Source of the DNA: Pseudomonadota bacterium
GTDB lineage: Bacteria > Pseudomonadota > Gammaproteobacteria > Burkholderiales > SG8-39
Assembly (NCBI GenBank): GCA_947455195.1
Contig: CANGMI010000003.1
Span: 261,620-325,619, forward strand
DNA length: 64,000 nucleotides
Reading direction: 5' to 3'
A program made the translations under genes and the position numbers. The notes under the pieces were generated by a model. It was not told the DNA's origin. It saw nothing but the letters and a program-made list of their open reading frames with translations, and made no database searches. Shown here piece after piece: positions 33,513 through 42,241 of the stretch (the first letter of the stretch is position 1; each line of letters begins with the position of its first letter).

Positions 33513-35078
33513 TCAGCGACCGGGCGCAGCCACCGGTCGGGCGATGTAGCGATCGATGCCCACCGGCACGGCCAGATTGCGTCGGTGGACTTCGCTCAGA
33601 TAAGGGGCCACCGGCGCACCGCGCTCGATGATGGCCGCCAGATCGGCGCGCAGGCCCGGCATGAGTCCGGCCACCTCGCGAAAGAGTTCTCGCTCATCGA
33701 TGCGCGTCGAACGCGCGTCTTCGACCACCACCTCGCCATCGACGATCACGGTCTTCACGCTGCGCACCGACGCCGAGTAGACCAGTTGCCGGATCGGGTC
33801 ATTCACCGGTTGCAGCGCCGGGTCGTTGCGATCGATGAGGGTGAGGTCGGCGCGATAGCCCGGGGCAATGCGCCCGAGTCGATCGGCCTGTCCGATGCCG
33901 GCCGCACTGCCGGTGGTGGCAGCTGCAAACGCCTCGCGGGCATCGGGGCGGCCGGTGAGGCCGTGGCTCGCCGAGGAGAGAAGCGCCAGGAGCTTCATCG
34001 CCGTGAACATGTCCTGCGCGTCAGAGCAACTGCTGTTGTCGGTACCGAGGCCCACGCCGACGCCGGCCTCGAACAGTTCTCGAATCGGCGCGACACCACT
34101 CAAGGTCTTCAGGTTGCTGGCCGAATTGAGCGCGACGCGCGCCCCGGCGCGGGCAATCGCCTCGATCTCGACAGGCTGCAGCCAGACACAGTGCGCCATC
34201 GTCAGGCGCGGGCCGAGCACACCGATGGCGTCCATCCAGGCAACCAGCGATCCGCCATGGTGAGCGAAGTGGGCGCGAGCATTGACCACCGTCGACTTCG
34301 ACTCGTAGAGGTGGGTATAGATCCGGCAATCGAGACGATCGGCGCGTTCGGTGAGCGCCTGCAGGAACGCCTCGCTGCAATTCTCGGGCGTGGCCGCCCC
34401 CAGCCCCCAGGTGGTGCGGGCATGCCGACCACGCCAGTGCTCGATCTGACCGTCAACCAGGTCGAGAATGGCTTCGCGGTGCCCCAGCGGCTTTACCGAC
34501 GTCGCCATCGAACGTCGCAACTCGGGGGGAATGACCTCATCCCAGTGGGGCACGCGATACTGCCCGGGTGCATCGGCCACCTGCAGGGCGAACTCGACCC
34601 GAATGCCCACCTCGTCATAGGCATCGAGCACGACGCCGACGTGCGACTCGTCAAAGGGATGCAAGGTGCACAGGTCCTGCACCGTGGTGATGCCCGAGCG
34701 CAAGCTCTCAAGGGCAGCGAGCAGCGCCCGCGCGCGGATCTCCTCGCGGCTGCGCGGCGGGTAATTCACCGGAACGCCCACGGCGAGCCAGGCCTCGAGC
34801 GTCATCGGCTCGAAGAGGCCTCGCAGCAAGGCGTCGTGCGAATGAAAATGCGAGGCAATGAAACCCGGTACGACATGGCACTCGCGCGCATCGATGATGC
34901 GAAGACCTGGCGGCAAGCCACCGGCCGAGCGCAGGCGCGCACCGATGCCCTCACCCACCTCGCGGATCACGCCCGCCTCGATGAGGATGTCGGCGGTGCG
35001 AGCGCCGGTAGCGGCCTCGAGCAGCAGGCCGCCTTCGATGAGAAGCGGACCAGGGGAAGGGGTCGTTGAATCGGTCAT
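33513..35078 (-). CDS. amidohydrolase-family hydrolase (cytosine/guanine deaminase-like)
   Basis: 521 aa cytoplasmic metal hydrolase of the ATZ/guanine deaminase branch. Metal ligands appear in order: H77-x-H79 (SHFHSH), the His of THLYES, the His of TMAHCVW, and the Asp of LGTDNSS. This is the mononuclear subtype typical of deaminases and dechlorinases on heterocyclic rings. It is longer than the usual 440-480 aa, with an extra C-terminal segment after DGEVVVEDAR. ATG 35078 is chosen over 35174 because MTDSTTPSPGPLLIEGG begins the domain. It is divergent from the NMT1-like receptor at 35162 and may act on the compound that receptor imports. Confidence 0.87.
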   Translation of the reverse strand: MTDSTTPSPGPLLIEGGLLLEAATGARTADILIEAGVIREVGEGIGARLRSAGGLPPGLRIIDARECHVVPGFIASHFHSHDALLRGLFEPMTLEAWLAVGVPVNYPPRSREEIRARALLAALESLRSGITTVQDLCTLHPFDESHVGVVLDAYDEVGIRVEFALQVADAPGQYRVPHWDEVIPPELRRSMATSVKPLGHREAILDLVDGQIEHWRGRHARTTWGLGAATPENCSEAFLQALTERADRLDCRIYTHLYESKSTVVNARAHFAHHGGSLVAWMDAIGVLGPRLTMAHCVWLQPVEIEAIARAGARVALNSASNLKTLSGVAPIRELFEAGVGVGLGTDNSSCSDAQDMFTAMKLLALLSSASHGLTGRPDAREAFAAATTGSAAGIGQADRLGRIAPGYRADLTLIDRNDPALQPVNDPIRQLVYSASVRSVKTVIVDGEVVVEDARSTRIDERELFREVAGLMPGLRADLAAIIERGAPVAPYLSEVHRRNLAVPVGIDRYIARPVAAPGR

Positions 35079-35161
35079 CAGGATGCTCGCGGCAATGAGG
35101 ATCAGCAGGGGGCGACAAGGCGCAATGCGGTTGATTCTACGGGCCGCGCTATCATCGCGGC

Positions 35162-36178
35162 ATGTCGACCCCACTCTTGCGCGTGCTCGCCGCGTTCTGT
35201 CTTGCGAGCCTCGCGGCGAGCGCCCTGGCGCAGGCGCCTGCTGCGATCCGGCTCAACACCTTCCCGAACGCCACCAATCTGGCGCTCTACTACGGCCTCG
35301 CCCACGGGATCTTTGCCCGACACGGCATCGCGCTCGACCTGCGGTTCACCCCCAACTCGGAAGCGCAGCGCGACGGACTGGCGCGCGGCGAATTCGAGGT
35401 GGCCTACTCGGCGGTCGACAATGCGGTTGCCATGGTCGAACTGGCCCGCGAAGACGTCGTGATCGTCTCGGGCGGTGACAGCAGCATGAACGAATTCATG
35501 GTGCGCCCCGAGATTCGTACCCTCGAGGACTTGCGCGGTCGCACGCTGGTGGTCGATCGTCCCGAGACCGCCTATGCACTGCAGGCCAAGAAAGTGCTGC
35601 GCCGTGCAGGCCTCCTGCCCGGTCGCGACTATCAATTGCGTGCCATCGGCGCGACCATCCCGCGCATCGAAGCCATGCAGGCCGATGCGGTGAACGCCAT
35701 GGCGATGCTCAACCCGCCCTTCACCTTCGTCGCCCGCGAAAAGGGCCTGAAGAGCTTCGGACGCTTCACCGATCTGGTCGGACCCTATCAGGGAGGTGGC
35801 CTCTTCGTGATGCGCCGCTGGGCACAGGCCCATGGCGATGTGCTCGAGCGCCTGCTGGCGGCCTACATCGAATCGACCCGCCTCGCCCTGGCACCGGTTC
35901 AACGCGCCGAAGCCGAACAGTTGCTCGTGACCCGGCTCAAGCAAAGCCCCGCGGTGGCCACGCAGACCCTCGACGTGCTGCTCGCCCCGGGCTTCGGACT
36001 TGCGCCTGATGCCCGCTTTGACCTCGCCGGCTTTCGCGAGGTGCTCGCGCTGCGCGCCGAGGTCGAAGGGCAATGGGGTGGCGTGGCGCCCTCACCCGAT
36101 CGCTACTACGACCTCAGCTGGTATGACCGCGCCATCGCGCGTCTTGCGCGCACCCCATCACCGGAGCAATCACGATGA
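35162..36178 (+). CDS. NMT1/SsuA-like ABC-type solute-binding protein
   Basis: 338 aa. The signal peptide MSTPLLRVLAAFCLASLAASALAQ is followed by the NMT1/THI5-like fold: NATNLALYYGLAHGIFARHG, then GEFEVAYSAVDNAVAM, and the lobe-2 entry RTLEDLRGRTLVVD. Members bind sulfonates, nitrate, pyrimidines or thiamine precursors for ABC uptake, but no permease or ATPase gene is near. The stop overlaps the start of the quinone oxidoreductase by 4 bp, and it shares an 83-bp divergent promoter region with the amidohydrolase. Confidence 0.88.
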   Translation: MSTPLLRVLAAFCLASLAASALAQAPAAIRLNTFPNATNLALYYGLAHGIFARHGIALDLRFTPNSEAQRDGLARGEFEVAYSAVDNAVAMVELAREDVVIVSGGDSSMNEFMVRPEIRTLEDLRGRTLVVDRPETAYALQAKKVLRRAGLLPGRDYQLRAIGATIPRIEAMQADAVNAMAMLNPPFTFVAREKGLKSFGRFTDLVGPYQGGGLFVMRRWAQAHGDVLERLLAAYIESTRLALAPVQRAEAEQLLVTRLKQSPAVATQTLDVLLAPGFGLAPDARFDLAGFREVLALRAEVEGQWGGVAPSPDRYYDLSWYDRAIARLARTPSPEQSR

Positions 36179-37179
36179 CTCTCGACGCAGGTACCCCGGC
36201 TGAAGGCTGGCGACTGCACCAGCACGGCGGCCCCGAGGTACTCACCTGGTCGCAATGGACGATACCTGCACCGGGCCCAGGCCAGGTACTGATGCGAAAC
36301 ACCGCCATCGGGGTCAACTACCGCGATGTCCTGGTGCGTGGCGGCGCCCACCCGGTGAAGACCTTTCCGATTGGCCTCGGTCTCGAAAGTGCCGGCATCG
36401 TGGAGGCAATCGGTCCCGGTGTCGAAGGACTTGCGGTCGGGCAACGCATCGTCTGCGTGGCCGGGCCCGATGGCGCTTACGCCACCGCGCGTCTCGTGCC
36501 AGCGGCACGCGTCATTGCGCTACCCAATGCCATCGACGAGACCCTCGCCGCCTCGATGATGATTCGCGGCATGACCGCCCGCTACCTGCTGCATGACACC
36601 TATGCGGTGCAACCCGGCGACACGATCCTCGTTCACGCCGCCGCAGGCGGTGTCGGTCTCATCCTCTGCCAATGGGCAAAGCGGCTCGGTGCGACCGTGA
36701 TCGGCACGGTGGGCAGTCGCCAGAAGGCGGAGATCGCGCGTGCTCACGGCTGCGACTACCCGATCGTGTATACCGAAGAGGACTTCGCCGCCCGCGTGCG
36801 CGAGATCACCGGCGGGGAGGGCGTACCGGTGGTCTACGATTCGGTCGGACTCGACACCTTCGAAGGGTCGCTGGCCTGCCTGCGCCCGCGCGGCATCATG
36901 GCCTCCTTTGGCGAAGCCTCGGGCGACCCTGCACCGATCGCGCCGCGACGCCTGGGGCAACTGGGGTCGATCTTTCTCACCCACCCGAGCCTGCCCGATT
37001 ACACCGCCACACGGGCCGACCTGCTCAAGTGTGCCAACGACCTCTTCGCCCAGGTGGCGAGCGGTCTGGTGCGCATCTCGGTGCACGCCCGCTTCGGGCT
37101 GCGCGAGGCGCCTGCGGCCCACGCGCTCCTCGAGTCGCGCGGCACCAGCGGATCGATCGTACTGACCGTGACCGCTTGA
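36175..37179 (+). CDS. zinc-independent quinone oxidoreductase (MDR family)
   Basis: 334 aa. Medium-chain reductase of the NADPH:quinone oxidoreductase type. It keeps the early IGVNYRDVLVRGG motif, the nucleotide-binding HAAAGGVGLILCQWAKRLGA, and lacks the Cys/His set of zinc-containing alcohol dehydrogenases. It reduces quinones or enones by NADPH. Coupled by a 4-bp overlap to the receptor gene upstream, it is the second gene of a two-gene operon, which hints that it helps process the imported compound. Confidence 0.92.
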   Translation: MTLDAGTPAEGWRLHQHGGPEVLTWSQWTIPAPGPGQVLMRNTAIGVNYRDVLVRGGAHPVKTFPIGLGLESAGIVEAIGPGVEGLAVGQRIVCVAGPDGAYATARLVPAARVIALPNAIDETLAASMMIRGMTARYLLHDTYAVQPGDTILVHAAAGGVGLILCQWAKRLGATVIGTVGSRQKAEIARAHGCDYPIVYTEEDFAARVREITGGEGVPVVYDSVGLDTFEGSLACLRPRGIMASFGEASGDPAPIAPRRLGQLGSIFLTHPSLPDYTATRADLLKCANDLFAQVASGLVRISVHARFGLREAPAAHALLESRGTSGSIVLTVTA

Positions 37180-37210
37180 CCGCACCGGCACCCGCCGGGC
37201 GGCCCATCGC

Positions 37211-38215
37211 TCAGAGACCCTGCAGCCTCACGCCGGCGGCCTTCACCACCGGCGTCCAGCGCCGGATGTCGTCGGCGATGAATTCGGTGTACTCGGCCTG
37301 CCCGCGGCCGGAGAGCACCATGCCGAGTTCGGCGAACCGGGCCTGCAACTCGGGCAGAGCAAGGACCTTGCGGCCCTCCAGTTGCAGCCGCTCGACGATG
37401 TCGCGCGGGGTGCCAGCCGGTGCCGAAATGCCGAACCAGGCAAACCCGCTGACCCCCGGCACGATCTCGTCCATGGTGGGTGTGCCCGGATGGTTGGCAA
37501 GGCGCTGCTGGCTCGAGATCGCGAGCAGGCGCAACTTGCCCGAGCGCACGTAGGGGGTCGAGGCCGGCAGCCCGTCGAAGAGGGCGTCGATCTGCCCTGC
37601 CATCAGGTCGGCGATGGCAGGGCCTGTTCCCTTGTAGGGCACATGCACCATGTCGAGCTGAGCGCGCTGCTTGATCATCTCGCCGGTAAGGTGTCCGGCC
37701 GAACCGACGGCGGCCGAGGCAAAGGTCATGCGCCCCGGTCGTGCCCGAACCATGGCGAGAAATTCCTCAAAGGTCCTCGCCGGATGCTGGGCATTCACCA
37801 GAAACCCGTTGGCAAACGACGAGATCATCATCACGTGCTCGAAGTCGGTCAGGGGCTGATAGGTGGCACTGCCCTGCACCAGGGGGCCGGTAGAGATCGA
37901 GGCGTTGTTCGACAGGAGCAGGGTGTAGCCGTCAGGGGCCGAGCGGGCAACCGCCTCGGCACCGATGAGACCGGACGCGCCGGGCTTGTTCTCGATGATG
38001 ATGGGCTGGCGCAAGGCATCGGACAGACGCGGTACCACCAGTCGGGCAATGACATCACCCCCACCGCTCGGTGCAAAGGGCACCACGAACCTGATGGGGC
38101 GCGATGGCCACGCGGTCTGCGCCTGCGACGGGGCCGGCACGAAGGCGGCGAGCCACGCGAGCGCGGCAGCGCAGAGGTGAGCCCGGCCCGTTGTGAGGAG
38201 GAAACGTCGATGCAC
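37211..38215 (-). CDS. tripartite tricarboxylate transporter (Bug/TctC) receptor, copy 6
   Basis: 334 aa from GTG 38215, which gives VHRRFLLTTGRAHLCAAAL and a signal peptide ending PSQAQ. The frame stays open to a TTG at 38320, and no ribosome binding site separates the options, so the start is uncertain. Family marks: FVVPFAPSGGGD, ENKPGASGLIGAEAVARSAPDG, VHVPYKG. It converges on the quinone oxidoreductase with a 31-bp gap and is divergent from the FAD monooxygenase at 38405, with which it may be co-controlled. Confidence 0.91.
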   Translation of the reverse strand: MHRRFLLTTGRAHLCAAALAWLAAFVPAPSQAQTAWPSRPIRFVVPFAPSGGGDVIARLVVPRLSDALRQPIIIENKPGASGLIGAEAVARSAPDGYTLLLSNNASISTGPLVQGSATYQPLTDFEHVMMISSFANGFLVNAQHPARTFEEFLAMVRARPGRMTFASAAVGSAGHLTGEMIKQRAQLDMVHVPYKGTGPAIADLMAGQIDALFDGLPASTPYVRSGKLRLLAISSQQRLANHPGTPTMDEIVPGVSGFAWFGISAPAGTPRDIVERLQLEGRKVLALPELQARFAELGMVLSGRGQAEYTEFIADDIRRWTPVVKAAGVRLQGL

Positions 38216-38404
38216 GGCAGCAGCTTTGTGGAGAGGGGATGCAGGCAACAGGGGCTTCGAGACGACAGGCTCGATACGACAGGGGCGAGACCGTCGCTCG
38301 ATGCGCCATGCTAGATTCAATCGATCGAGAATGCCAGACAGATCCCGACAGGCCCTTCAGGGCTCACCGGGGCAGACAGGGCCCGACACCGGGCAGGTAC
38401 ACAG

Positions 38405-39658
38405 ATGACAGACCTTACCCGCAGAAGAACGGCCGAGCAGTCCTGCGTGCTGATCGCAGGCGGTGGCCCGGTCGGACTCACCGCTGCCCTGTGCCTCGCC
38501 GAGGCCGGCATCGCGGTTCAACTCTACGAAGCAGCCCCTGATGTCAGCGAGGACCTGCGGGCCTCGACCTTTCATCCACCCACGCTCGACATGCTCGATC
38601 GCTTCGGCATCACCGCCGAACTCATCGCCGAGGGACTCATCTGCCCGACCTGGCAGGTGCGGCTGCATCCCTCGGGTGAACGGGCCGAATTCGATCTCTC
38701 GGTGCTCGCCGATGACACGGCACACCCGTACCGACTCCAATGTGAGCAGTGGAAACTCTCGCGCGCCCTGCTGCGCCGCCTGCAAGGGCACCCACTCGCC
38801 CGCGTGCACTTCAACGCGCGCATCACCGGTCTTTCACAGGACGCCGAGGGTGTGAGGGCAACCGTCGAGCACAAGCACGAGGGCGAGGGCGAGGGCGAGG
38901 GCGAAGGCGAAACCCTGACCGTCCGTGGGCGCTACCTCATCGGCGCCGACGGCGCACGCAGCGTGGTCCGGCAGGCGCTCGGCATTGCATTCGAGGGCAG
39001 TACCTACCCCGAGACCACCATTCTCGCCACCACCCGCTTTGCCTTTCACGAGCACCTGAGCGGGCTCTCGAACGTGAGCTACTGCTGGCGCGAGGGTGCG
39101 GCCAACTTCAGCCTGCTGCGCCTGCCCGGGGTGTGGCGAGTGAGCATCTATCCGCCCGAAGACCGGCCGATCGAAGCGTCACTCGAGCCACTGGCGATCG
39201 AAGCCGCACTGCAGGCCATCGTGCCACGCCCCCACCCCTACGAGGTCCTCGAGCGTCGCCCGTATCGGGTGCACCAGCGCATTGCCACCCGCTACCGCGA
39301 GGGGCGCGTGTTTCTGGCTGGTGACGCCGCGCACCTGAACAGCCCGTCGGGGGGCATGGGCATGAATGGCGGCGTGCATGACGCCATCAACCTGGCCGAC
39401 ACGATCACGCAGGTGTGGCAAGGGGCCGACGAGGCGCTCCTCGATCGCTACGAGCGCCAGCGCCGGCCCGCCGCCATCGAGCAGATCATCGCCCAGGCTG
39501 ACGCCAACCGCGCCCGCATGCGCGAGCGCGACACCCGACGCCGCAGCGAGATTCTGGCCGGACTGCAGGCCATCACCGCCGACCGCACCCGGTTGCATGC
39601 GCACCTGCTCAAGACCTCGATGATCACCGGCCTGCGGCAGGCCGAGCAGACGCCCTGA
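38405..39658 (+). CDS. FAD-dependent aromatic-type monooxygenase
   Basis: 417 aa class A flavoprotein hydroxylase. FAD motifs: GGGPVG (19-24), LIGADGARSVVR, and GDAAHLNSPSGGMGMNGG, the last being typical of the PheA/TfdB/MhpA side of the family. It lacks the C-terminal thioredoxin-like domain of phenol hydroxylases, so it is a shorter type. Residues 159-169 are a Glu-Gly run encoded by a hexanucleotide repeat, an exposed loop insertion. The substrate is unknown. It is the only plus-strand gene between two minus-strand groups. Confidence 0.9.
   Translation: MTDLTRRRTAEQSCVLIAGGGPVGLTAALCLAEAGIAVQLYEAAPDVSEDLRASTFHPPTLDMLDRFGITAELIAEGLICPTWQVRLHPSGERAEFDLSVLADDTAHPYRLQCEQWKLSRALLRRLQGHPLARVHFNARITGLSQDAEGVRATVEHKHEGEGEGEGEGETLTVRGRYLIGADGARSVVRQALGIAFEGSTYPETTILATTRFAFHEHLSGLSNVSYCWREGAANFSLLRLPGVWRVSIYPPEDRPIEASLEPLAIEAALQAIVPRPHPYEVLERRPYRVHQRIATRYREGRVFLAGDAAHLNSPSGGMGMNGGVHDAINLADTITQVWQGADEALLDRYERQRRPAAIEQIIAQADANRARMRERDTRRRSEILAGLQAITADRTRLHAHLLKTSMITGLRQAEQTP
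38879..38908. repeat. hexanucleotide microsatellite (GAGGGC) inside the monooxygenase gene
   Basis: Four exact copies of GAGGGC (38879-38902) are followed by the variant GAAGGC. Each copy encodes Glu-Gly, so slippage would change protein length by two residues per unit without breaking the frame. Flanking GAG and GAA codons extend the pattern. Confidence 0.85.
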
Positions 39659-39664
39659 GCCGAC

Positions 39665-40405
39665 TCAGCCCAACCGTGCGGCCAGACGCGGCGCGGCCGC
39701 GGTCAGCGCCGTCGAAGCAGGCAGGCCGAGCGAGCGCAACAACTGCCACGCACCGCACAGGTTGGAGGAGAGCAGCGGTGCCTGACATCGGGCCTGCTGC
39801 TCGAGAATGGCCGGCAGGGTGAGCATGCCGGTACCCGAGAGCAGCACGGCACTGCCCGCCAAGGGCCGCACCCGCGCCAACCCCTCGAGCACTTCGGCCG
39901 TCTCGAGCTCATAGGCGCGAAAGATCTCGCCCAGCCGTACCACCTTGCTGACCCGCAGCCCCGCGGCCTGCCAGTAAGCCACCGCGAGCTCGGTGAGCCA
40001 TTCAGGATACGGCGATACCAGGCACAGCGTGTCGCACTCGAGGGCCGCCAGAGCCTCGAGGATGGCGCGGCTCGCCGTCCAGACCGGCTTGCCCCCGGCG
40101 GCGGCGGACAGTTCTGCGCTCAGGGCCCGATCGGCCACCGGGCCCAGGGCATAGGTGGCACCGGTCGAACCCACATAGAACGCATCGAGCCGCAGCGCGC
40201 CAAAACTCGCGATCGCCGCGGCGTAGTGCGCGGCGTAGGCCGCATTGCGCTGCTGCAGGTCACCCGGCAGCACCGGCAGACGCGTCGTGTACATCGCCAC
40301 CGGCTCGGGCAGGAGCGCATGCAGCTCGGGCTCCACGGTCGGGTTGGCCGGTGGGGTGATGATGCCCACGCGCGGCTGGGTTGCCTGGAGCAACCGCTCA
40401 CGCAT
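39665..40405 (-). CDS. Asp/Glu-racemase-fold enzyme (maleate isomerase/arylmalonate decarboxylase-like)
   Basis: 246 aa. The opening RVGIITPPANPTVEPELHALLP is the typical start of maleate isomerase and arylmalonate decarboxylase relatives. Catalysis in that fold uses cysteines; here CDTLCLVSPYP is present, but the usual second-lobe Cys lies in the SSNLCGAWQLL region, not at a canonical site I can confirm. The start overlaps the stop of the PEP-mutase-family gene by 8 bp, so the two are translationally coupled. Joint action on a C4-C6 dicarboxylate is plausible. Confidence 0.78.
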   Translation of the reverse strand: MRERLLQATQPRVGIITPPANPTVEPELHALLPEPVAMYTTRLPVLPGDLQQRNAAYAAHYAAAIASFGALRLDAFYVGSTGATYALGPVADRALSAELSAAAGGKPVWTASRAILEALAALECDTLCLVSPYPEWLTELAVAYWQAAGLRVSKVVRLGEIFRAYELETAEVLEGLARVRPLAGSAVLLSGTGMLTLPAILEQQARCQAPLLSSNLCGAWQLLRSLGLPASTALTAAAPRLAARLG

Positions 40406-41249
40406 AGCGCTTGCCCAGCGCCAGCAGGTCGGGCGTGCCGATCACCTGGTTCAACTGGTCGAAATCGAGCATGCGCTCGCGCCAGGGGGTTGTCGTGCCC
40501 GCAGTCTTCAGACTCTCGAAGTAGCCCTGCAGCGCATGCGCGAAGGCGCGCACCGTGCCGCCCGGGAAGATGGCGATGCGATAACCCAGACGCTCGAGTT
40601 CAGCGGCAGGCATGACAGGCGTCTTGCCGCCTTCGACCATGTTGGCCAGGAGCGGCACACGATGCGCAAAGCGGGCGAGTGCCTGCTGCATCTGGGTCAC
40701 ATCGCGCAGCGCCTCGATGAAGAGCACATCGGCACCGGCTGCCAGGTACTGCTCGGCACGCTCGAGGGCCGCCTCGAGCCCTTCGACCGCCACGGCATCG
40801 GTACGCGCGATGATGAGCGTCTCGGTGCTGGCACGCGCATCGAGAGCCGCGCGAATCTTGCCGGTCATCTCGGCCACGGGCACCAGGGTCTTGCCATCGA
40901 GATGCCCGCAGCGCTTGGGCAGCGTCTGGTCCTCGAGCTGCAGCGCACTGGCGCCAGCCCGCTCGAACGTCCTCACCGTGCGCATGACGTTGAGCGCGTT
41001 GCCAAACCCGGTATCGGCATCGACGATGAGCGGCAGTGCGACCCGCTCGCGGATATTCTCGATGACATTGGCCACTTCGCTCGCGGTGACCAGACCGATG
41101 TCGGAGCGACCCAGACGGGTGTAGGCAATGCTCGCCCCCGACAGATAAGCCGCTTCGAACCCGGCCTGCTCGACCAGCAAGGCGGTGAGCGCGTCATGAA
41201 CCCCGGGAGCCAGCAACAGGGCAGGTCGGGCAAGGCGTTGTCTGAGCAT
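40398..41249 (-). CDS. isocitrate lyase/PEP mutase superfamily lyase
   Basis: 283 aa. The (beta/alpha)8 fold of small C-C lyases such as oxaloacetate decarboxylase, methylisocitrate lyase and dimethylmalate lyase. Mg-binding VDADTGFGN spans 76-84, and the catalytic-loop motif KRCGH is at 112-116 with C114, which favours C-C lyase over phosphonopyruvate mutase activity. ATG 41249 is chosen as the start of the domain; the open frame continues upstream without resemblance. It is the first gene of a pair with the racemase-fold enzyme. The exact substrate is undetermined. Confidence 0.9.
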   Translation of the reverse strand: MLRQRLARPALLLAPGVHDALTALLVEQAGFEAAYLSGASIAYTRLGRSDIGLVTASEVANVIENIRERVALPLIVDADTGFGNALNVMRTVRTFERAGASALQLEDQTLPKRCGHLDGKTLVPVAEMTGKIRAALDARASTETLIIARTDAVAVEGLEAALERAEQYLAAGADVLFIEALRDVTQMQQALARFAHRVPLLANMVEGGKTPVMPAAELERLGYRIAIFPGGTVRAFAHALQGYFESLKTAGTTTPWRERMLDFDQLNQVIGTPDLLALGKRYA

Positions 41250-41411
41250 CTTGATGGCTCGCGTCGATGAGTGACTGCAATGATCGCAGGCTCGGGGCCG
41301 TCGTGCAGGCCACGCGCAACGGGCCTCGAGCAAAGGCGGCGGGCCCCCACCGCCCCGCCCGACGGGCATGGCATCATGCCAGCCTCACGCGCCCCCAGGA
41401 GGAGCTCAGAC

Positions 41412-42233
41412 ATGCAACGCACTTTCTCGATGCTGGCAGCCGCAGCCCTTGTCGGTCTCGCCGGCAGCACGGCGGCACTCGCACAACCCGCCCCTGAAGT
41501 CACCCTGTCGCGCATCGACTGCGGCACGCCGGTGCTCAACGACGTCGCGGTGCGCTTCAGCGACACCTTCGCCTACAACGGCCTCAAGGTGATGTTCACC
41601 TTCAGCTGCTACCTGGTACGCCATGGCGACGAGTACCTGCTCTGGGATACCGGACACTCGATGAGTGCAGGTGCCCCGGCACCCAAGGTGAGCATCGTCG
41701 ACCAGCTCGCGGCGGCTCGCGTCACCCCCGAGCAGATCAGGTACGTCGGCATCAGTCACTTTCACGCCGACCACACCGGGCAGGTGGCGTCGTTTCCGGG
41801 TGCCACCCTTCTGATCGGCAAGGGTGACTGGGATGGCATCACGGCAGTGCCGCCCATGCCGGGTGCCAACGCGGCACCCTTTGCCCACTGGGCCAGCGGT
41901 GCCGGCAAGCGTGAATCCCTCGGCGGCGACAAGGACGTGTTCGGCGATGGCACGGTCATCATCATGAACACACCCGGTCATACGCCGGGCCATCGCAGCC
42001 TGCTCGTTCGCCTGAAGGAAAAGGGGCCCGTGCTCATCAGCGGCGACCTCACGCACTTTCACGAGAACTACGAATCGAACGGCGTGCCGTCGTTCAACTT
42101 CCATCGCGGCGATACGCTCGCCTCGCTCGACCGGTTCAAGAAGGCCGCTGCCAACCTGAAGGCCACGGTCGTGATCCAGCACGACCAGCGCGATGTGGGG
42201 CTCTTGCCTGCACTGCCGGCGTTCGCCAGGTAA
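41412..42233 (+). CDS. secreted metallo-beta-lactamase-fold hydrolase, N-acyl homoserine lactonase-like
   Basis: 273 aa with a signal peptide (MQRTFSMLAAAALVGLAGST, cleavage near ALAQ), so periplasmic. The dizinc site is complete: HFHADH (H116, H118, D120, H121), H190 in TPGHTPGH, D212 in SGDLTHF, and a late His in QHDQRD. The overall layout resembles AttM/AiiB-type lactonases, including the NGLKVMFTFSCYLVRHGDEYLLWDTG lead-in region. A strong AGGAGGAG precedes ATG 41412. Whether it opens homoserine lactones or another lactone is unknown; catabolic lactone hydrolysis suits the surroundings as well as quorum quenching. Confidence 0.86.
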   Translation: MQRTFSMLAAAALVGLAGSTAALAQPAPEVTLSRIDCGTPVLNDVAVRFSDTFAYNGLKVMFTFSCYLVRHGDEYLLWDTGHSMSAGAPAPKVSIVDQLAAARVTPEQIRYVGISHFHADHTGQVASFPGATLLIGKGDWDGITAVPPMPGANAAPFAHWASGAGKRESLGGDKDVFGDGTVIIMNTPGHTPGHRSLLVRLKEKGPVLISGDLTHFHENYESNGVPSFNFHRGDTLASLDRFKKAAANLKATVVIQHDQRDVGLLPALPAFAR

Positions 42234-42241
42234 GGGGGCGG

